A stretch of 64,000 bases of DNA from Atriophallophorus winterbourni (GCA_013407085.1 JACCGJ010001867.1:1-64000); one strand, 5' to 3'; positions 61,801-62,469 are shown, counted from the stretch's first letter. Program-made: numbers and translations. Notes: generated by a model not told the origin, from the letters alone.

Positions 61801-62060
61801 GTCACGAGAATTTCATCAACAATCCCCACAGGACTTCGCTCCTGGAACTGAATCATATCAGCGATAGCAAACTCGAGCGAGATCACACCCGTCGCACCAA
61901 GCGTCGTCTTCGCACCAAACGCCACTCGACTTTGAAGCCCTCCTCCTCTAAGCACACTGCACTTGAGCGCATTGCGTCACTGAGTCGTGTCGAAGCGGTC
62001 ATGTACTCTGCAACCTATCAACCACGCCGATTGCGAATTCATCGGGATGGAAATCGATAA
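3885..62060 (+). CDS. RALGAPA1: Ral GTPase-activating protein subunit alpha (catalytic), 36-exon gene
   Basis: Catalytic alpha subunit of the RalGAP complex. In animals it pairs with RALGAPB, stimulates GTP hydrolysis by RalA/RalB, and is restrained by Akt phosphorylation (family knowledge). Exons: 3885-4002, 4031-4138, 4175-4224, 4259-4316, 4349-4662, 4695-4858, 6029-6214, 9481-9712, 11321-11464, 11640-11702, 13944-14207, 14371-14564, 19410-19530, 19612-19734, 22322-22427, 24747-25156, 27238-27549, 28129-28177, 28255-28329, 30623-30966, 31786-31941, 32019-32153, 33039-33167, 35770-36060, 37486-37557, 37635-37898, 37971-38144, 39438-39756, 41361-41626, 42999-43180, 43252-43521, 45751-46024, 47825-47983, 53123-53250, 55417-55523, 61717-62060. 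They sum to 6,705 nt (2,234 aa plus stop). All introns are GT-AG and all phases match. Vertebrate RALGAPA1 is about 2,040 aa. Blocks alike along the length include RLKHI near residue 34, IRLFLLW in exon 5, FLLPI in exon 9, WRRFLGILG in exon 20, [11 protein letters not shown] in exon 29 and FHVSTRMPS in exon 32. The start is fixed by a TGA directly before the ATG. Orthology is near certain; whether it is a1 or a2 is not decidable, and a single flatworm paralog is likely. Confidence 0.93.
4859..6028 (+). other. RALGAPA intron 6, no repeat recognised
   Basis: AT-rich, GTACGT donor. The only repeat-poor kilobase intron in the 5' third. No exon needed here by homology: exons 6 and 7 join directly (IIFP to LSPN). 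Confidence 0.7.
6029..6214 (+). CDS. RALGAPA1: RALGAPA exon 7 (residues 271-332)
   Basis: The acceptor is AAATACAG after a T-run and the donor is AAG|GTAAGT. It enters in phase 2 and completes a Cys codon begun in exon 6. The block [18 protein letters not shown] corresponds to the vertebrate segment that reads RVIVIRWLVSFWLEPKP, and [10 protein letters not shown] lies before it. The preceding intron (4859-6028) is the first large one. Confidence 0.85.
6625..7165 (-). repeat. ~520 bp unclassified repeat, copy 1
   Basis: Shares the landmarks GTGCGACTATCTCC, ACAAAGCGGCGTCCCCAGCA, TTTTCTCCCGAAGCC, GTTCCGCCGGGCTC and GTTGTCAGAGGCTATTTGAG with the copies at 20375 and 57417. A TACTTT-type microsatellite borders the left end, so the element may run minus with a short-repeat 3' tail. 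No conserved protein frame. Confidence 0.8.
7822..8060 (-). repeat. SINE-like hairpin repeat, full-length copy
   Basis: Tail (GTAT)n at the left end. Landmarks in family orientation: GGTAGTGAG/CTCACTACC stem, TCTAGGCCTGGGCAACCTGA, TGCGGCACTTTGCC, CAGGCTTGTG then a CATA-type tail. This entry defines the ~240 bp family used for the copies below. Confidence 0.85.
8248..8415 (-). repeat. SINE-like repeat, degraded copy
   Basis: Keeps CACAGACTGCATG, AACCCTAGAC and AGCTCACTACCGGTG in minus order; otherwise diverged. Confidence 0.5.
8455..8560 (+). repeat. ~520 bp repeat, inverted end fragment
   Basis: Reverse complement of the first ~100 nt of the other copies: TCATCCTCCAGGAGGAGATA then GTCACACAAGAGTAAAATAA, running straight into a GTATG microsatellite. 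Confidence 0.65.
8585..9050. repeat. SINE-like repeat cluster: minus, plus, minus
   Basis: A minus partial copy (8597-8735) abuts a full plus copy (8737-8962) at the 5' ends. The plus copy runs tail-on into a minus 5' fragment (8964-9049). This suggests repeated insertion into the same repeat. Confidence 0.75.
9481..9712 (+). CDS. RALGAPA1: RALGAPA exon 8, Ser-rich linker (residues 333-410)
   Basis: The acceptor is TTTTTTCAG and the donor GAG|GTAAGA; phases join exon 7 (AG|T) and exon 9 (phase 0). The content is low-complexity Ser/Ala/Gln/Glu ([27 protein letters not shown]), matching the position of the acidic Ser-rich linker in vertebrates but not its sequence. It ends in SSRLKE, where vertebrates read DIEIVRRVF. 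It is supported mainly by phase, position and the open frame. Confidence 0.78.
9713..11320 (+). other. RALGAPA intron 8, unique-looking DNA
   Basis: Neither a conserved frame nor a family repeat was found. The 94-codon minus-strand frame at 10367-10651 has no features of a gene. Confidence 0.6.
11321..11702 (+). CDS. RALGAPA1: RALGAPA exons 9-10 (residues 411-479)
   Basis: Exon 9 (11321-11464) is 48 codons in phase 0: a helical block with [10 protein letters not shown] and NCYQSWLE, matching vertebrate IFRQAFLLPIC and VYQEWIQQEE. A 175 nt intron follows. Exon 10 (11640-11702, 21 codons) carries [10 protein letters not shown], corresponding to EEKPLFMQEP. Splice sites are TTTTTCAG/GAG|GTTCGT and CGTTTTAG/CAG|GTTGGT. 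Confidence 0.88.
11975..12257. repeat. Long foldback (inverted repeat) element
   Basis: Arms 11975-12088 and 12142-12257 are near reverse complements around a 53 nt spacer. The left arm runs from AAAAGCTTATTTGCATGCAT to CGCATGCGCTTGAAACAGTG; the right arm returns through CACTGTTTCAAGCGCATGCG to GCATGCAAATGAGCTTTT. CA/TG microsatellites sit at mirrored positions. RNA from either strand would form a ~110 bp stem. Confidence 0.85.
12300..12370. repeat. Fragment of the foldback unit
   Basis: ATTGGTCTTACCAACCTTAC and CAACAGTGGCATACAAGACT repeat the spacer and inner part of the 11975-12257 element. Confidence 0.55.
12380..13490 (+). other. RALGAPA intron 10, middle part
   Basis: No recognised repeat or coding signal, apart from short SINE-like traces near 12545-12615. 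Confidence 0.5.
13496..13720 (-). repeat. SINE-like repeat, full-length copy
   Basis: Tail GGTATGGTATG at left. The hairpin core GGTAGTGAGACTCC and GCAGCTCACTACC is intact. Confidence 0.85.
13944..14564 (+). CDS. RALGAPA1: RALGAPA exons 11-12 (residues 480-631)
   Basis: Exon 11 (13944-14207) begins with an acidic linker ([15 protein letters not shown]) and ends [11 protein letters not shown]. After a 163 nt intron, exon 12 (14371-14564) reads [12 protein letters not shown], then the helical block [15 protein letters not shown], and ends at DTDTW. Vertebrate counterparts are AVLQVFIINSSNIFLLEP and DMCKRILNIYR...KTWEQ. Exon 12 ends in phase 2 inside the Trp codon, completed at 19410. Confidence 0.9.
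14653..14892 (+). repeat. SINE-like repeat, full-length copy
   Basis: Starts GCACGGATGTGCAATCG and ends in a CA-repeat tail; 5' stem reads GGTAGTAAG. Confidence 0.85.
15865..16262 (-). mobile_element. Zinc-finger non-LTR 3' fragment, copy A
   Basis: Coding on the minus strand: the last part of a non-LTR polymerase gene with a DVCK-type motif, then a C-terminal Cys/His knuckle region. A second piece of the same gene (DKVTN block, antisense at about 16560-16680) lies on the far side of the SINE-like copy at 16272-16488. One fragment was therefore split by the later insertion. Confidence 0.7.
16272..16488 (-). repeat. SINE-like repeat inserted in a non-LTR fragment
   Basis: Tail ATATGTATG at left. 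The left half of the hairpin is deleted after TACCGTGTTAAATG. It divides the zinc-finger fragment at 15865-16760. Confidence 0.75.
16550..16760 (-). mobile_element. Zinc-finger non-LTR fragment, continuation of copy A
   Basis: Antisense of a WMDKVTN-like motif near 16615-16645, matching the arrangement at 63900-64000. It follows the interrupted copy at 15865-16262 in the expected order. Confidence 0.6.
16935..17115 (+). mobile_element. 5' leader fragment of the RTE-like family
   Basis: GAGAACCTTAATTGTTCTCC followed by a CCAGGGAAGGACTACCTGAC and TATCCCAGCCC stretch matches the reverse complement of 52390-52500, the 5' end of the RTE-like element. An ATC/AGC microsatellite precedes it (16918-16945). 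Confidence 0.55.
17120..18780 (-). mobile_element. Decayed non-LTR endonuclease region
   Basis: Minus-strand reading across about 18030-17830 gives [12 protein letters not shown], then [10 protein letters not shown], then HHLASWRFP. This is the AP-endonuclease layout (GDFNxRVG; DNGxRLxxLC; ATWRSP) with stops and frameshifts. Parts nearer 18780 resemble a 5' leader. The plus-strand segment 16935-17060 nearby looks like a separate leader fragment of the RTE-like family. Confidence 0.5.
18797..18866 (-). repeat. SINE-like repeat, 3' fragment
   Basis: 70 nt from GTCTGAAAGCACAAGCC to GGGCTAAGATACTG, then an abrupt switch to a GC-rich palindrome (18864-18897). Confidence 0.75.
18864..18897. other. 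GC-rich palindrome
   Basis: CCGGCCGGGG, then TAAGATACT, then CCCCGGCCG: a near-perfect 9-10 bp stem with a 9 nt loop, inserted where the SINE-like fragment breaks. The loop repeats the TAAGATACT of the SINE-like repeat itself, so it probably arose by local duplication and inversion. Confidence 0.7.
19410..19734 (+). CDS. RALGAPA1: RALGAPA exons 13-14 (residues 632-713)
   Basis: Exon 13 (19410-19530) completes Trp and reads [15 protein letters not shown], matching vertebrate MLLVLLRVTESVL; it ends EKLIHNLFQ, like GPLFQTLI. An 81 nt intron follows. Exon 14 (19612-19734) reads [16 protein letters not shown], matching ELWDDLLSVLSSLTYW. Donors are CAG|GTATTT and AAG|GTTAGT. The 4.8 kb intron before exon 13 is full of repeats. 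Confidence 0.91.
19801..19895 (+). repeat. ~90 bp intron-proximal repeat, copy 1
   Basis: GCTCACATCCCCATCCCCTA, then ACTACCGGTTT, GCTGTTTGCCGTCATCAGGT and TCAGTGAGCC. Begins 67 nt after the exon 14 donor. Related in its middle to the foldback arm (CCGGTTTCGTGCTGTTTG). Confidence 0.65.
20360..20945 (-). repeat. ~520 bp unclassified repeat, copy 2
   Basis: Left edge is (TACT)n at 20362-20382. It matches copy 1 through TATCCCCACTGCCACC and CTATGACAACCTTTGGA, extending the shared region to about 560 bp. Confidence 0.8.
21658..21902 (-). repeat. SINE-like repeat, full-length copy
   Basis: Tail GTATGGTATGGTATG; hairpin stem intact on one side, with CACCTCACTACC on the other. Confidence 0.85.
22322..22427 (+). 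CDS. RALGAPA1: RALGAPA exon 15 (residues 714-748)
   Basis: A 106 nt exon with acceptor CCATTTCAG and donor CCAG|GTGGGT. It reads [20 protein letters not shown], corresponding to vertebrate [20 protein letters not shown], and closes the first helical region. It ends phase 1 in a basic stretch before the disordered middle. Confidence 0.9.
22562..22752 (+). repeat. SINE-like repeat, degraded copy
   Basis: Starts 135 nt after exon 15. Keeps GTGATTGTACAGTGCTTCTG, GCCACCGGTAA and ACATGCAGTC. Confidence 0.6.
22965..23218. repeat. Second copy of the foldback unit, left arm shortened
   Basis: Starts AGCTCATTTGCCTGCATTTC with CA repeats and CACGACCGGTTTCGTG, then jumps to the spacer (CCAACCTTACCCAACAGCGG) and the full right arm ending (GT)n and ATGCAAATGAGCTTTT. 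The inner half of the left arm is missing. Confidence 0.7.
23169..23193. repeat. (GT)n microsatellite
   Basis: About twelve GT units within the right arm of the foldback copy at 22965-23218. Confidence 0.9.
23690..24060 (-). mobile_element. Zinc-finger non-LTR fragment, copy B (degraded)
   Basis: 23695-23830 keeps the family 3' signature (GTCAACCATGAATGCG and following). 23940-24060 keeps the antisense DKVTN block. The middle is diverged or deleted. Confidence 0.55.
24747..25156 (+). CDS. RALGAPA1: RALGAPA exon 16, disordered phospho-region (residues 749-885)
   Basis: The largest exon (410 nt), rich in Ser, Pro and Thr, with little order expected. It opens [12 protein letters not shown], an RxRxxS basophilic kinase motif with Ser at about residue 757. 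It sits just after the exon-15 helix, as the vertebrate Akt-site segment RQRSATTTGSP does. Many SP/TP sites follow (SSPRP, DSPRQ, VSPQY, GSPSE). Splice sites are TTCTCAG and GAA|GTGAGC. Regulation by Akt is inferred from motif and position only. Confidence 0.88.
25238..25308 (+). repeat. ~90 bp intron-proximal repeat, copy 2
   Basis: TTGCTCACATCCCCATCCCT, CACTACCGGTTTCTGGCTGT and GCCGTCGTCAGGTGGAGA. Begins about 82 nt after the exon 16 donor. Confidence 0.65.
25838..25965 (+). repeat. SINE-like repeat, 3' half
   Basis: CGCTGGAGTCTCACTG, TTAGGCCTGGGCAACC and GGATCAGGCTTGTG present; 5' half absent. Confidence 0.7.
26062..26272 (-). repeat. SINE-like repeat, degraded copy
   Basis: Recognisable mainly by CAAGTCTGAAGCC at the left and CAGTACTGCACCATTGCA at the right. 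Confidence 0.4.
26940..27165 (+). mobile_element. Zinc-finger non-LTR fragment, copy C
   Basis: Plus-strand orientation. Reads [11 protein letters not shown], then a CHLK ending, i.e. the Cys-x2-Cys...His knuckle of the C-terminus. It ends 73 nt before exon 17. Confidence 0.6.
27238..27549 (+). CDS. RALGAPA1: RALGAPA exon 17, Ser/Arg-rich linker (residues 886-989)
   Basis: A 104-codon phase-0 exon that opens after CCCACTAG. It contains ARTRITSV (Ser about 894) and SRARCHSIP (Ser about 940), both RxRxxS; the second also fits a 14-3-3 type RxxSxP context. Several SP pairs follow (SSPRSPT, SLSPGG, SPETSP). The donor CAG|GTGCTG is weaker than the others but phase-correct. There is no residue-level match to vertebrates, as expected for this linker. 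Confidence 0.83.
28066..28110. repeat. Terminal fragment of the foldback unit
   Basis: AATGCTCATTTGCATGCATT then TCCATCACACACACAC, the outer end of one arm, just before exon 18. Confidence 0.5.
28129..28329 (+). CDS. RALGAPA1: RALGAPA exons 18-19 (residues 990-1030)
   Basis: Exon 18 (28129-28177, 49 nt) is a Pro-rich piece ([13 protein letters not shown]) with donor GCAA|GTAAGC. A 77 nt intron ends CCCCAG. Exon 19 (28255-28329, 75 nt) reads [16 protein letters not shown] with donor GCGA|GTGAGT. Phases 0/1 and 1/1 fit both neighbours. Both are too short to show homology alone; the calls rest on splice sites and phase. Confidence 0.75.
28420..28760 (+). mobile_element. RTE-like C-terminal coding fragment
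   Basis: Frame at 28509 reads [20 protein letters not shown] followed by [25 protein letters not shown]: the post-RT tail of RTE-like elements. The upstream part ([13 protein letters not shown]) is in another frame at about 28440-28500. Sense orientation within intron 19. Confidence 0.8.
29840..30025. repeat. SINE-like repeat, head-to-head pieces
   Basis: Minus piece 29840-29888 (GTGCCAAATGCCACACAG) followed by plus piece 29890-30025 (CTCACTACC, GTCTAGGTCTTGGGAACC, CGGCACTTTGCCTG). Confidence 0.6.
30623..30966 (+). CDS. RALGAPA1: RALGAPA exon 20 (residues 1031-1145)
   Basis: Start of the second helical region. [20 protein letters not shown] is followed by [14 protein letters not shown], matching vertebrate [20 protein letters not shown] and WRRMLGILGDVNSI. 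Then [18 protein letters not shown], and [12 protein letters not shown], like PPLRILTPWLF. Acceptor GTTCACAG and donor GAG|GTAAAT. This is one of the most conserved non-catalytic blocks. Confidence 0.95.
30967..31785 (+). other. RALGAPA intron 20
   Basis: AT-rich, ends TCCTCCCGCTTCAG. Nothing else recognised. Confidence 0.6.
31786..32153 (+). CDS. RALGAPA1: RALGAPA exons 21-22 (residues 1146-1242)
   Basis: Exon 21 (31786-31941) reads [20 protein letters not shown] and [13 protein letters not shown], matching the vertebrate AYKLICNTMKRR and FLTHFYNIMHCGLL segments. A 77 nt intron follows. Exon 22 (32019-32153) reads VNEIVRSCG and [17 protein letters not shown], matching VNTIIKHCS and LPGATMLIMDFIVAAG. 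Donors are GAG|GTGAGC and GAG|GTATGT. Confidence 0.94.
32683..32910. mobile_element. Second piggyBac-like MITE, different termini
   Basis: TTAACCCATTACCTCCC at the left and GGGAGGTAATGGATTAA at the right: inverted repeats with one mismatch, again on TTAA. The interior is AT-rich and non-coding. Nearly the same length as the 38410 element but with other terminal sequence beyond CCC. It ends 128 nt before exon 23, inside intron 22. Confidence 0.85.
33039..33167 (+). CDS. RALGAPA1: RALGAPA exon 23 (residues 1243-1285)
   Basis: 43 codons in phase 0, acceptor CCGGCCAG and donor [25 protein letters not shown] corresponds to vertebrate APRVEAQVLLGSLVCF, and the end (NLMTCSDLK) to SQFTDVKEL. The open frame extends upstream to 32883 through a MITE end, but homology and the acceptor place the exon start at 33039. 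Confidence 0.9.
33690..33876 (-). repeat. SINE-like repeat, diverged copy
   Basis: GTGGGCTAGCATAATGTCAA, CACAGGCCTACACAGATG and GCATGCAGCTCGGTGACG in minus order. Confidence 0.65.
34495..34715 (-). repeat. SINE-like repeat, near full-length copy
   Basis: GCCAGATCCAGGCAAAGTG, TGTCAGGTTGCCCACGCC and GGCAGTGAGACTCCAG; the second half of the stem is shortened. Confidence 0.8.
35278..35345 (-). repeat. SINE-like repeat, core fragment
   Basis: AATGGCAGTGAGACTG and GCTCATTACCGGTTCCAATC: the hairpin core only. Confidence 0.4.
35770..36060 (+). CDS. RALGAPA1: RALGAPA exon 24 (residues 1286-1382)
   Basis: The acceptor is TTCTCACAG and the donor GGA|GTTAGT; 97 codons, phase 0 at both ends. The start is clear: [20 protein letters not shown] and [15 protein letters not shown], matching vertebrate [25 protein letters not shown] and ICEELVH. 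The second half ([15 protein letters not shown]) aligns loosely. A 30 nt GT-AG segment (35891-35920) could be a further in-frame micro-intron. A competing frame in the same stretch (RIACSVASS) also resembles the vertebrate HVACNML block, so the 3' half is less certain. Confidence 0.8.
36199..36580 (-). mobile_element. C-terminal fragment of another non-LTR family
   Basis: Minus frame reads [18 protein letters not shown] and [19 protein letters not shown], then a DRNHWREVV block. The GRPKxTWRRxLE pattern is typical of the C-terminus of non-LTR polymerase genes. Only the last ~125 codons remain. It sits in intron 24, 139 nt past exon 24. Confidence 0.8.
37079..37371 (+). mobile_element. Zinc-finger non-LTR fragment, copy D
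   Basis: Plus-strand frame reads [20 protein letters not shown] then [14 protein letters not shown], the terminal knuckle. The first Cys of the pair has been lost to Arg. The downstream part is the reverse complement of the family 3' end (GGTCGATGTCCAC). Confidence 0.65.
37486..38144 (+). CDS. RALGAPA1: RALGAPA exons 25-27 (residues 1383-1552)
   Basis: Exon 25 (37486-37557) reads [20 protein letters not shown] and ends IDKR, like YEMDKR. A 77 nt intron follows. Exon 26 (37635-37898) has [19 protein letters not shown], matching LVVSLLLCLLDWIMALPL, and PRVLHVL, like IYKVLHG. After 72 nt, exon 27 (37971-38144) has an SP-rich lead and [20 protein letters not shown], matching [20 protein letters not shown]. 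Exon 27 also opens with an RxRxxT motif. Confidence 0.94.
38410..38639. mobile_element. piggyBac-like MITE with TTAA target duplication
   Basis: TTAACCCTTTGTCTACTG at the left end and CCGTAGACAAAGGGTTAA at the right end form near-perfect terminal inverted repeats, each bordered by TTAA. The interior is 190-odd nt, AT-rich, with no coding capacity. TTAA duplication and a CCCTTTG terminus are typical of piggyBac-related elements (family knowledge). In intron 27. Confidence 0.85.
39438..39756 (+). CDS. RALGAPA1: RALGAPA exon 28 (residues 1553-1658)
   Basis: Acceptor ATACTGTAG and donor [28 protein letters not shown] matches vertebrate ESPNIQFFVLNNTTLVSC, the lead-in to the catalytic half. [19 protein letters not shown] precedes it and a Ser/Pro-rich stretch follows. 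It ends in phase 1. Confidence 0.93.
39970..40800 (-). mobile_element. 5'-truncated RTE-like copy (C-terminal end plus 3' tail)
   Basis: Starts at the plus-strand side with CATCATCATCATCATC and the conserved 3' end (GACAGCATTACACC). It continues into two minus-strand coding pieces, 40331-40525 ([17 protein letters not shown]) and 40526-40730 ([18 protein letters not shown]), typical of the RTE C-terminus. Antisense in intron 28; the 5' side is lost. Confidence 0.82.
39974..39990. repeat. (ATC)n tail microsatellite
   Basis: Simple-repeat 3' tail of the RTE-like copy; like arrays occur at 43807-43823, 49779-49790 and 60128-60140. Confidence 0.8.
40818..41050 (+). repeat. SINE-like repeat, full-length copy
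   Basis: GCACAGATGTGCAATCGTG to a CATACATACATAC tail. A 12 nt loss removes the CACGTGCAGTC segment. Confidence 0.85.
41361..41626 (+). CDS. RALGAPA1: RALGAPA exon 29 (residues 1659-1747)
   Basis: [16 protein letters not shown] is nearly identical to vertebrate [16 protein letters not shown], a hallmark before Rap-GAP domains of this family. A Pro/Ser-rich linker with [15 protein letters not shown] follows. Acceptor CTTTTTCAG, donor GAC|GTAAGT, ending phase 0. Confidence 0.95.
41747..41935 (+). repeat. SINE-like repeat, 5'-truncated copy
   Basis: Starts GATTGGCCAACGGTAGTGAA and ends CATACCATACCATACC. 120 nt after exon 29. Confidence 0.82.
41998..42113 (+). repeat. SINE-like repeat, 3' half
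   Basis: TATCTGTCTACGCCTGGGCA to GGCTTGTGCTTTCGTACCG; tandem neighbour of the previous copy. Confidence 0.8.
42999..43521 (+). CDS. RALGAPA1: RALGAPA exons 30-31 (residues 1748-1897)
   Basis: Exon 30 (42999-43180) opens [13 protein letters not shown], matching LLQYLGVTSPECL. A 71 nt intron follows. Exon 31 (43252-43521) reads [20 protein letters not shown] and [13 protein letters not shown], matching [20 protein letters not shown] and LLRELRNLDSRQ, the helical lead into the catalytic fold. Donors are CAA|GTATGT and GC|GTAAGT. Confidence 0.94.
43812..44400 (-). mobile_element. Rearranged RTE-like copy with duplicated 3' segment
   Basis: Begins with the (ATC)n tail and 3' end at about 43812-43955. 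An RT-encoding piece then intervenes (43962-44140, antisense of the [11 protein letters not shown] block). The 3' segment starts again (GGGACTTAAATAGC at 44149) and runs to about 44330. The order is not that of any single element, so two copies or an internal deletion/duplication are merged. Confidence 0.75.
44643..44888 (+). repeat. SINE-like repeat, full-length copy
   Basis: AAGGATGTGCAATCC to CATACCATACCATATACC; hairpin GGTAGTGAG/CTCACTACC intact. Confidence 0.87.
45000..45750 (+). other. RALGAPA intron 31, 3' part
   Basis: No repeat or conserved frame recognised before the exon 32 acceptor. Confidence 0.5.
45751..46024 (+). CDS. RALGAPA1: RALGAPA exon 32, N-terminal Rap-GAP domain (residues 1898-1989)
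   Basis: [20 protein letters not shown] followed by [23 protein letters not shown], then [19 protein letters not shown]. Each block matches the vertebrate RALGAPA Rap-GAP domain closely ([55 protein letters not shown]). Acceptor CCCTTTCAG; donor AAG|GTTGGT, phase 0. It supplies the substrate-binding sheet of the domain. Confidence 0.97.
46462..46688 (+). repeat. SINE-like repeat, near full-length copy
   Basis: The 5' start is shortened (GTGGATGTGCTGCGC); tail is (CATA)5; hairpin intact. Confidence 0.85.
46690..47824 (+). other. RALGAPA intron 32, 3' part
   Basis: Nothing recognised; the block 47280-47440 (GGAAGGTCGGTGGCCCTCTG area) is more GC-rich than its surroundings and may be an unlisted repeat. 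Confidence 0.45.
47825..47983 (+). CDS. RALGAPA1: RALGAPA exon 33, catalytic Asn-thumb (residues 1990-2042)
   Basis: [14 protein letters not shown] holds the catalytic helix. The Asn of GND (about residue 1995) is the Asn-thumb that replaces the arginine finger in Rap/Ral GAPs (established for Rap1GAP and RALGAPA). [19 protein letters not shown] follows, matching EFGDVLIVIYPMKNHMFSI. The exon is phase 0 throughout with donor AAT|GTAAGT. The next intron (5.1 kb) holds the RTE-like element. Confidence 0.97.
48010..48110 (+). repeat. ~90 bp intron-proximal repeat, copy 3 (diverged)
   Basis: GTGTCCACACTTGAACTTTC, GTTGTTTACCCGCATCAGGT, GGAGACGGCAAACC and TCAGTGAGGCTTGA. Begins 27 nt after the exon 33 donor. 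Confidence 0.55.
48735..48802 (+). repeat. SINE-like repeat, 3' fragment
   Basis: CCCACGTGCAGTCTCTGACT to a CATACCATACCATAC tail. Flanked on both sides by ACTCTCGTTTCC (48721 and 48801), so it looks like a 5'-truncated insertion with a 12 nt target-site duplication. Confidence 0.85.
49785..52500 (-). mobile_element. Decayed RTE-like non-LTR retrotransposon with (ATG)n 3' tail
   Basis: Minus strand, 5' end near 52500. Order: leader and ORF start (52460-52120), endonuclease ([15 protein letters not shown] near 52090-52045; VATYAPTNS near 51800-51775; VVLAGDINV near 51690-51665), RT ([12 protein letters not shown] near 51520; [10 protein letters not shown] near 51410; [13 protein letters not shown] near 51050-51010; [12 protein letters not shown] near 50745-50710). 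The C-terminal and 3' regions run to a CATCATCATC tail (ATG repeats on the coding strand) at 49785. The catalytic pair normally read as YADD is YVND here, so the first palm Asp is Asn. Several frameshifts are present. It sits antisense in RALGAPA intron 33. Confidence 0.88.
53123..53250 (+). CDS. RALGAPA1: RALGAPA exon 34, Rap-GAP core (residues 2043-2084)
   Basis: [20 protein letters not shown] followed by [19 protein letters not shown], matching [20 protein letters not shown] and [19 protein letters not shown]. Acceptor TTTCTAG, donor CCCA|GTACGT. It ends phase 2 and makes a His codon with the next exon. Confidence 0.96.
53578..53932. repeat. SINE-like repeats, plus full copy and minus half copy
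   Basis: Plus copy 53578-53815 with tail AATACATACATAC. Minus 3' half at 53828-53932 (GAGCACAAGCCTGATCCAGA). CTCCTCTATTGC flanks the plus copy on both sides (53570 and 53818), a likely target-site duplication. Confidence 0.85.
54632..54865 (+). repeat. SINE-like repeat, full-length copy
   Basis: GGGTGTGTAATCGTTCAGTA to a TATACATACATTC tail; hairpin intact. Confidence 0.85.
55417..55523 (+). CDS. RALGAPA1: RALGAPA exon 35, end of Rap-GAP domain (residues 2085-2120)
   Basis: [15 protein letters not shown] and [16 protein letters not shown] match vertebrate YEERARYLQTIVQHH and TFEDFAAQVFSPAP. Donor CCAA|GTGAGT is strong. If it is not used, the frame reads 20 more codons and stops at TGA 55583-55585, close to where vertebrate proteins end. 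Confidence 0.94.
55840..56225 (-). mobile_element. Zinc-finger non-LTR 3' fragment, copy E (best preserved)
   Basis: Minus frame 56213-56040 reads [20 protein letters not shown] and [21 protein letters not shown] second frame (56094-55885) ends with [20 protein letters not shown], a C2H2-like finger. The two frames overlap, so a frameshift separates them. 5'-truncated; sense relative to no host gene. Confidence 0.8.
56836..56912 (-). repeat. SINE-like repeat, 3' fragment
   Basis: TTGTATGTGTGAAATCACAA to TTCACGTGGGCAGCAG. Confidence 0.65.
57225..57312 (-). mobile_element. Zinc-finger non-LTR fragment, copy F
   Basis: About 85 nt of the 3' end: GGCCTCCTTCGGTCGATGTC and the adjoining CACAAGCGCATG. 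Confidence 0.6.
57415..57935 (-). repeat. ~520 bp unclassified repeat, copy 3
   Basis: Left edge CTTACTTTACTTTAC. It carries an extra ~30 nt near 57475-57510 (a duplicated GAGACATCATCATG-type insert). It ends at GGCTATTTGAGACG, about 50 nt before copies 1 and 2 do. Confidence 0.78.
58028..58137 (+). repeat. SINE-like repeat, 3' half
   Basis: TTTTTCTAGGCCTGGACAAT to a GCATACATACGTGCATGCAT tail. Confidence 0.75.
58434..58556 (+). repeat. SINE-like repeat, 3' half
   Basis: TCTGTCTAGGCCTGAGCAAC to CTTTCATACCATGCCA; same truncation type as 58028, 300 nt away. Confidence 0.8.
58822..59034 (-). repeat. SINE-like repeat, full-length diverged copy
   Basis: ACCACAAGCCGGATCCATTC to CGATTGCACATCC; stem reads GGCAGTGAG/CTCACTCCC. 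Confidence 0.78.
59068..59275 (-). mobile_element. Zinc-finger non-LTR fragment, copy G
   Basis: Begins GGCCTCCTTCGGTCGATGTC and runs about 200 nt through the antisense finger (CCGATTCGGGAGGAACAATC). Confidence 0.7.
59280..60120 (+). other. RALGAPA intron 35, middle part
   Basis: T-rich, no recognised repeat or exon. The minus and plus frames of 80-90 codons here overlap each other and lack splice context. Confidence 0.5.
60127..60192 (-). mobile_element. Short RTE-like 3' end fragment
   Basis: About 65 nt: CATCATCATGATCATC tail, then the family 3' end through ACCGGTAGCACGTACCGAAT and ACTGCCATA. An extreme 5' truncation. Confidence 0.7.
60768..60897 (+). repeat. SINE-like repeat, degraded 3' half
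   Basis: CCGCTGGAGTTTCACTGTCA, CAGTATCTTAGCTAACC and AAGCTTGTGCTGTCATGC. Confidence 0.5.
60900..61716 (+). other. RALGAPA intron 35, 3' part
   Basis: Pyrimidine-rich toward the acceptor at 61716. The frame upstream of exon 36 stays open to 61392 but codes for a Phe/Ser-rich peptide expected from T-rich DNA. Confidence 0.5.
61717..62060 (+). CDS. RALGAPA1: Proposed last RALGAPA exon: basic C-terminal tail (residues 2121-2234)
   Basis: Acceptor TTTCCTCTACAG. The frame joins exon 35 in the correct phase (A|CA), runs 114 codons with coding-like codon choice, and stops at TAA 62058-62060. The peptide is polar and strongly basic in the middle ([11 protein letters not shown], about residues 2179-2189), like a nuclear-localisation or membrane-binding patch. 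No vertebrate counterpart was recognised. Phase agreement alone has a one-in-three chance. It could instead be the 5' coding exon of a neighbour, since an ATG lies at 61746. Confidence 0.5.
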
Positions 62061-62469
62061 TGGAACTGCATGTGCTGCTGCTGTTGCATATTTTACATGC
62101 TTCGCTTCGTTACCATATCACCAACAAGAAAATGACTTTCTTCTTATTTTTATTTGTTTCTTTTCATCTTTGCTTTTCGATATAACGCCGTGTTTTGTGT
62201 CGTGTGTGAGAGACGAAACCTGTGTGTGTGTGTGCTAGATGAGCTGCCGATTCAGTGAGCCCGATGCGCTACGCTGTTTCATTCCTACAGATAGATCTGC
62301 CTTTGTATATGCTGTTTTATATATTACTGAGGGTTATTTTTTGCGATCCTGGTTTTTGGCCCCGGTTTTGTGTAAAATGCACTTGGTAATGTGACATGTG
62401 TGGTTCTATACATCTTCGGGGTGCTTTTTTTTATTCGTGGTCAACTTACACGTACTCTGTAATATTTAG
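62061..62469 (+). other. DNA between the proposed RALGAPA stop and the next exon-like segment
   Basis: No AATAAA polyadenylation signal was found. A (GT)n run lies at 62220-62234. Confidence 0.5.
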
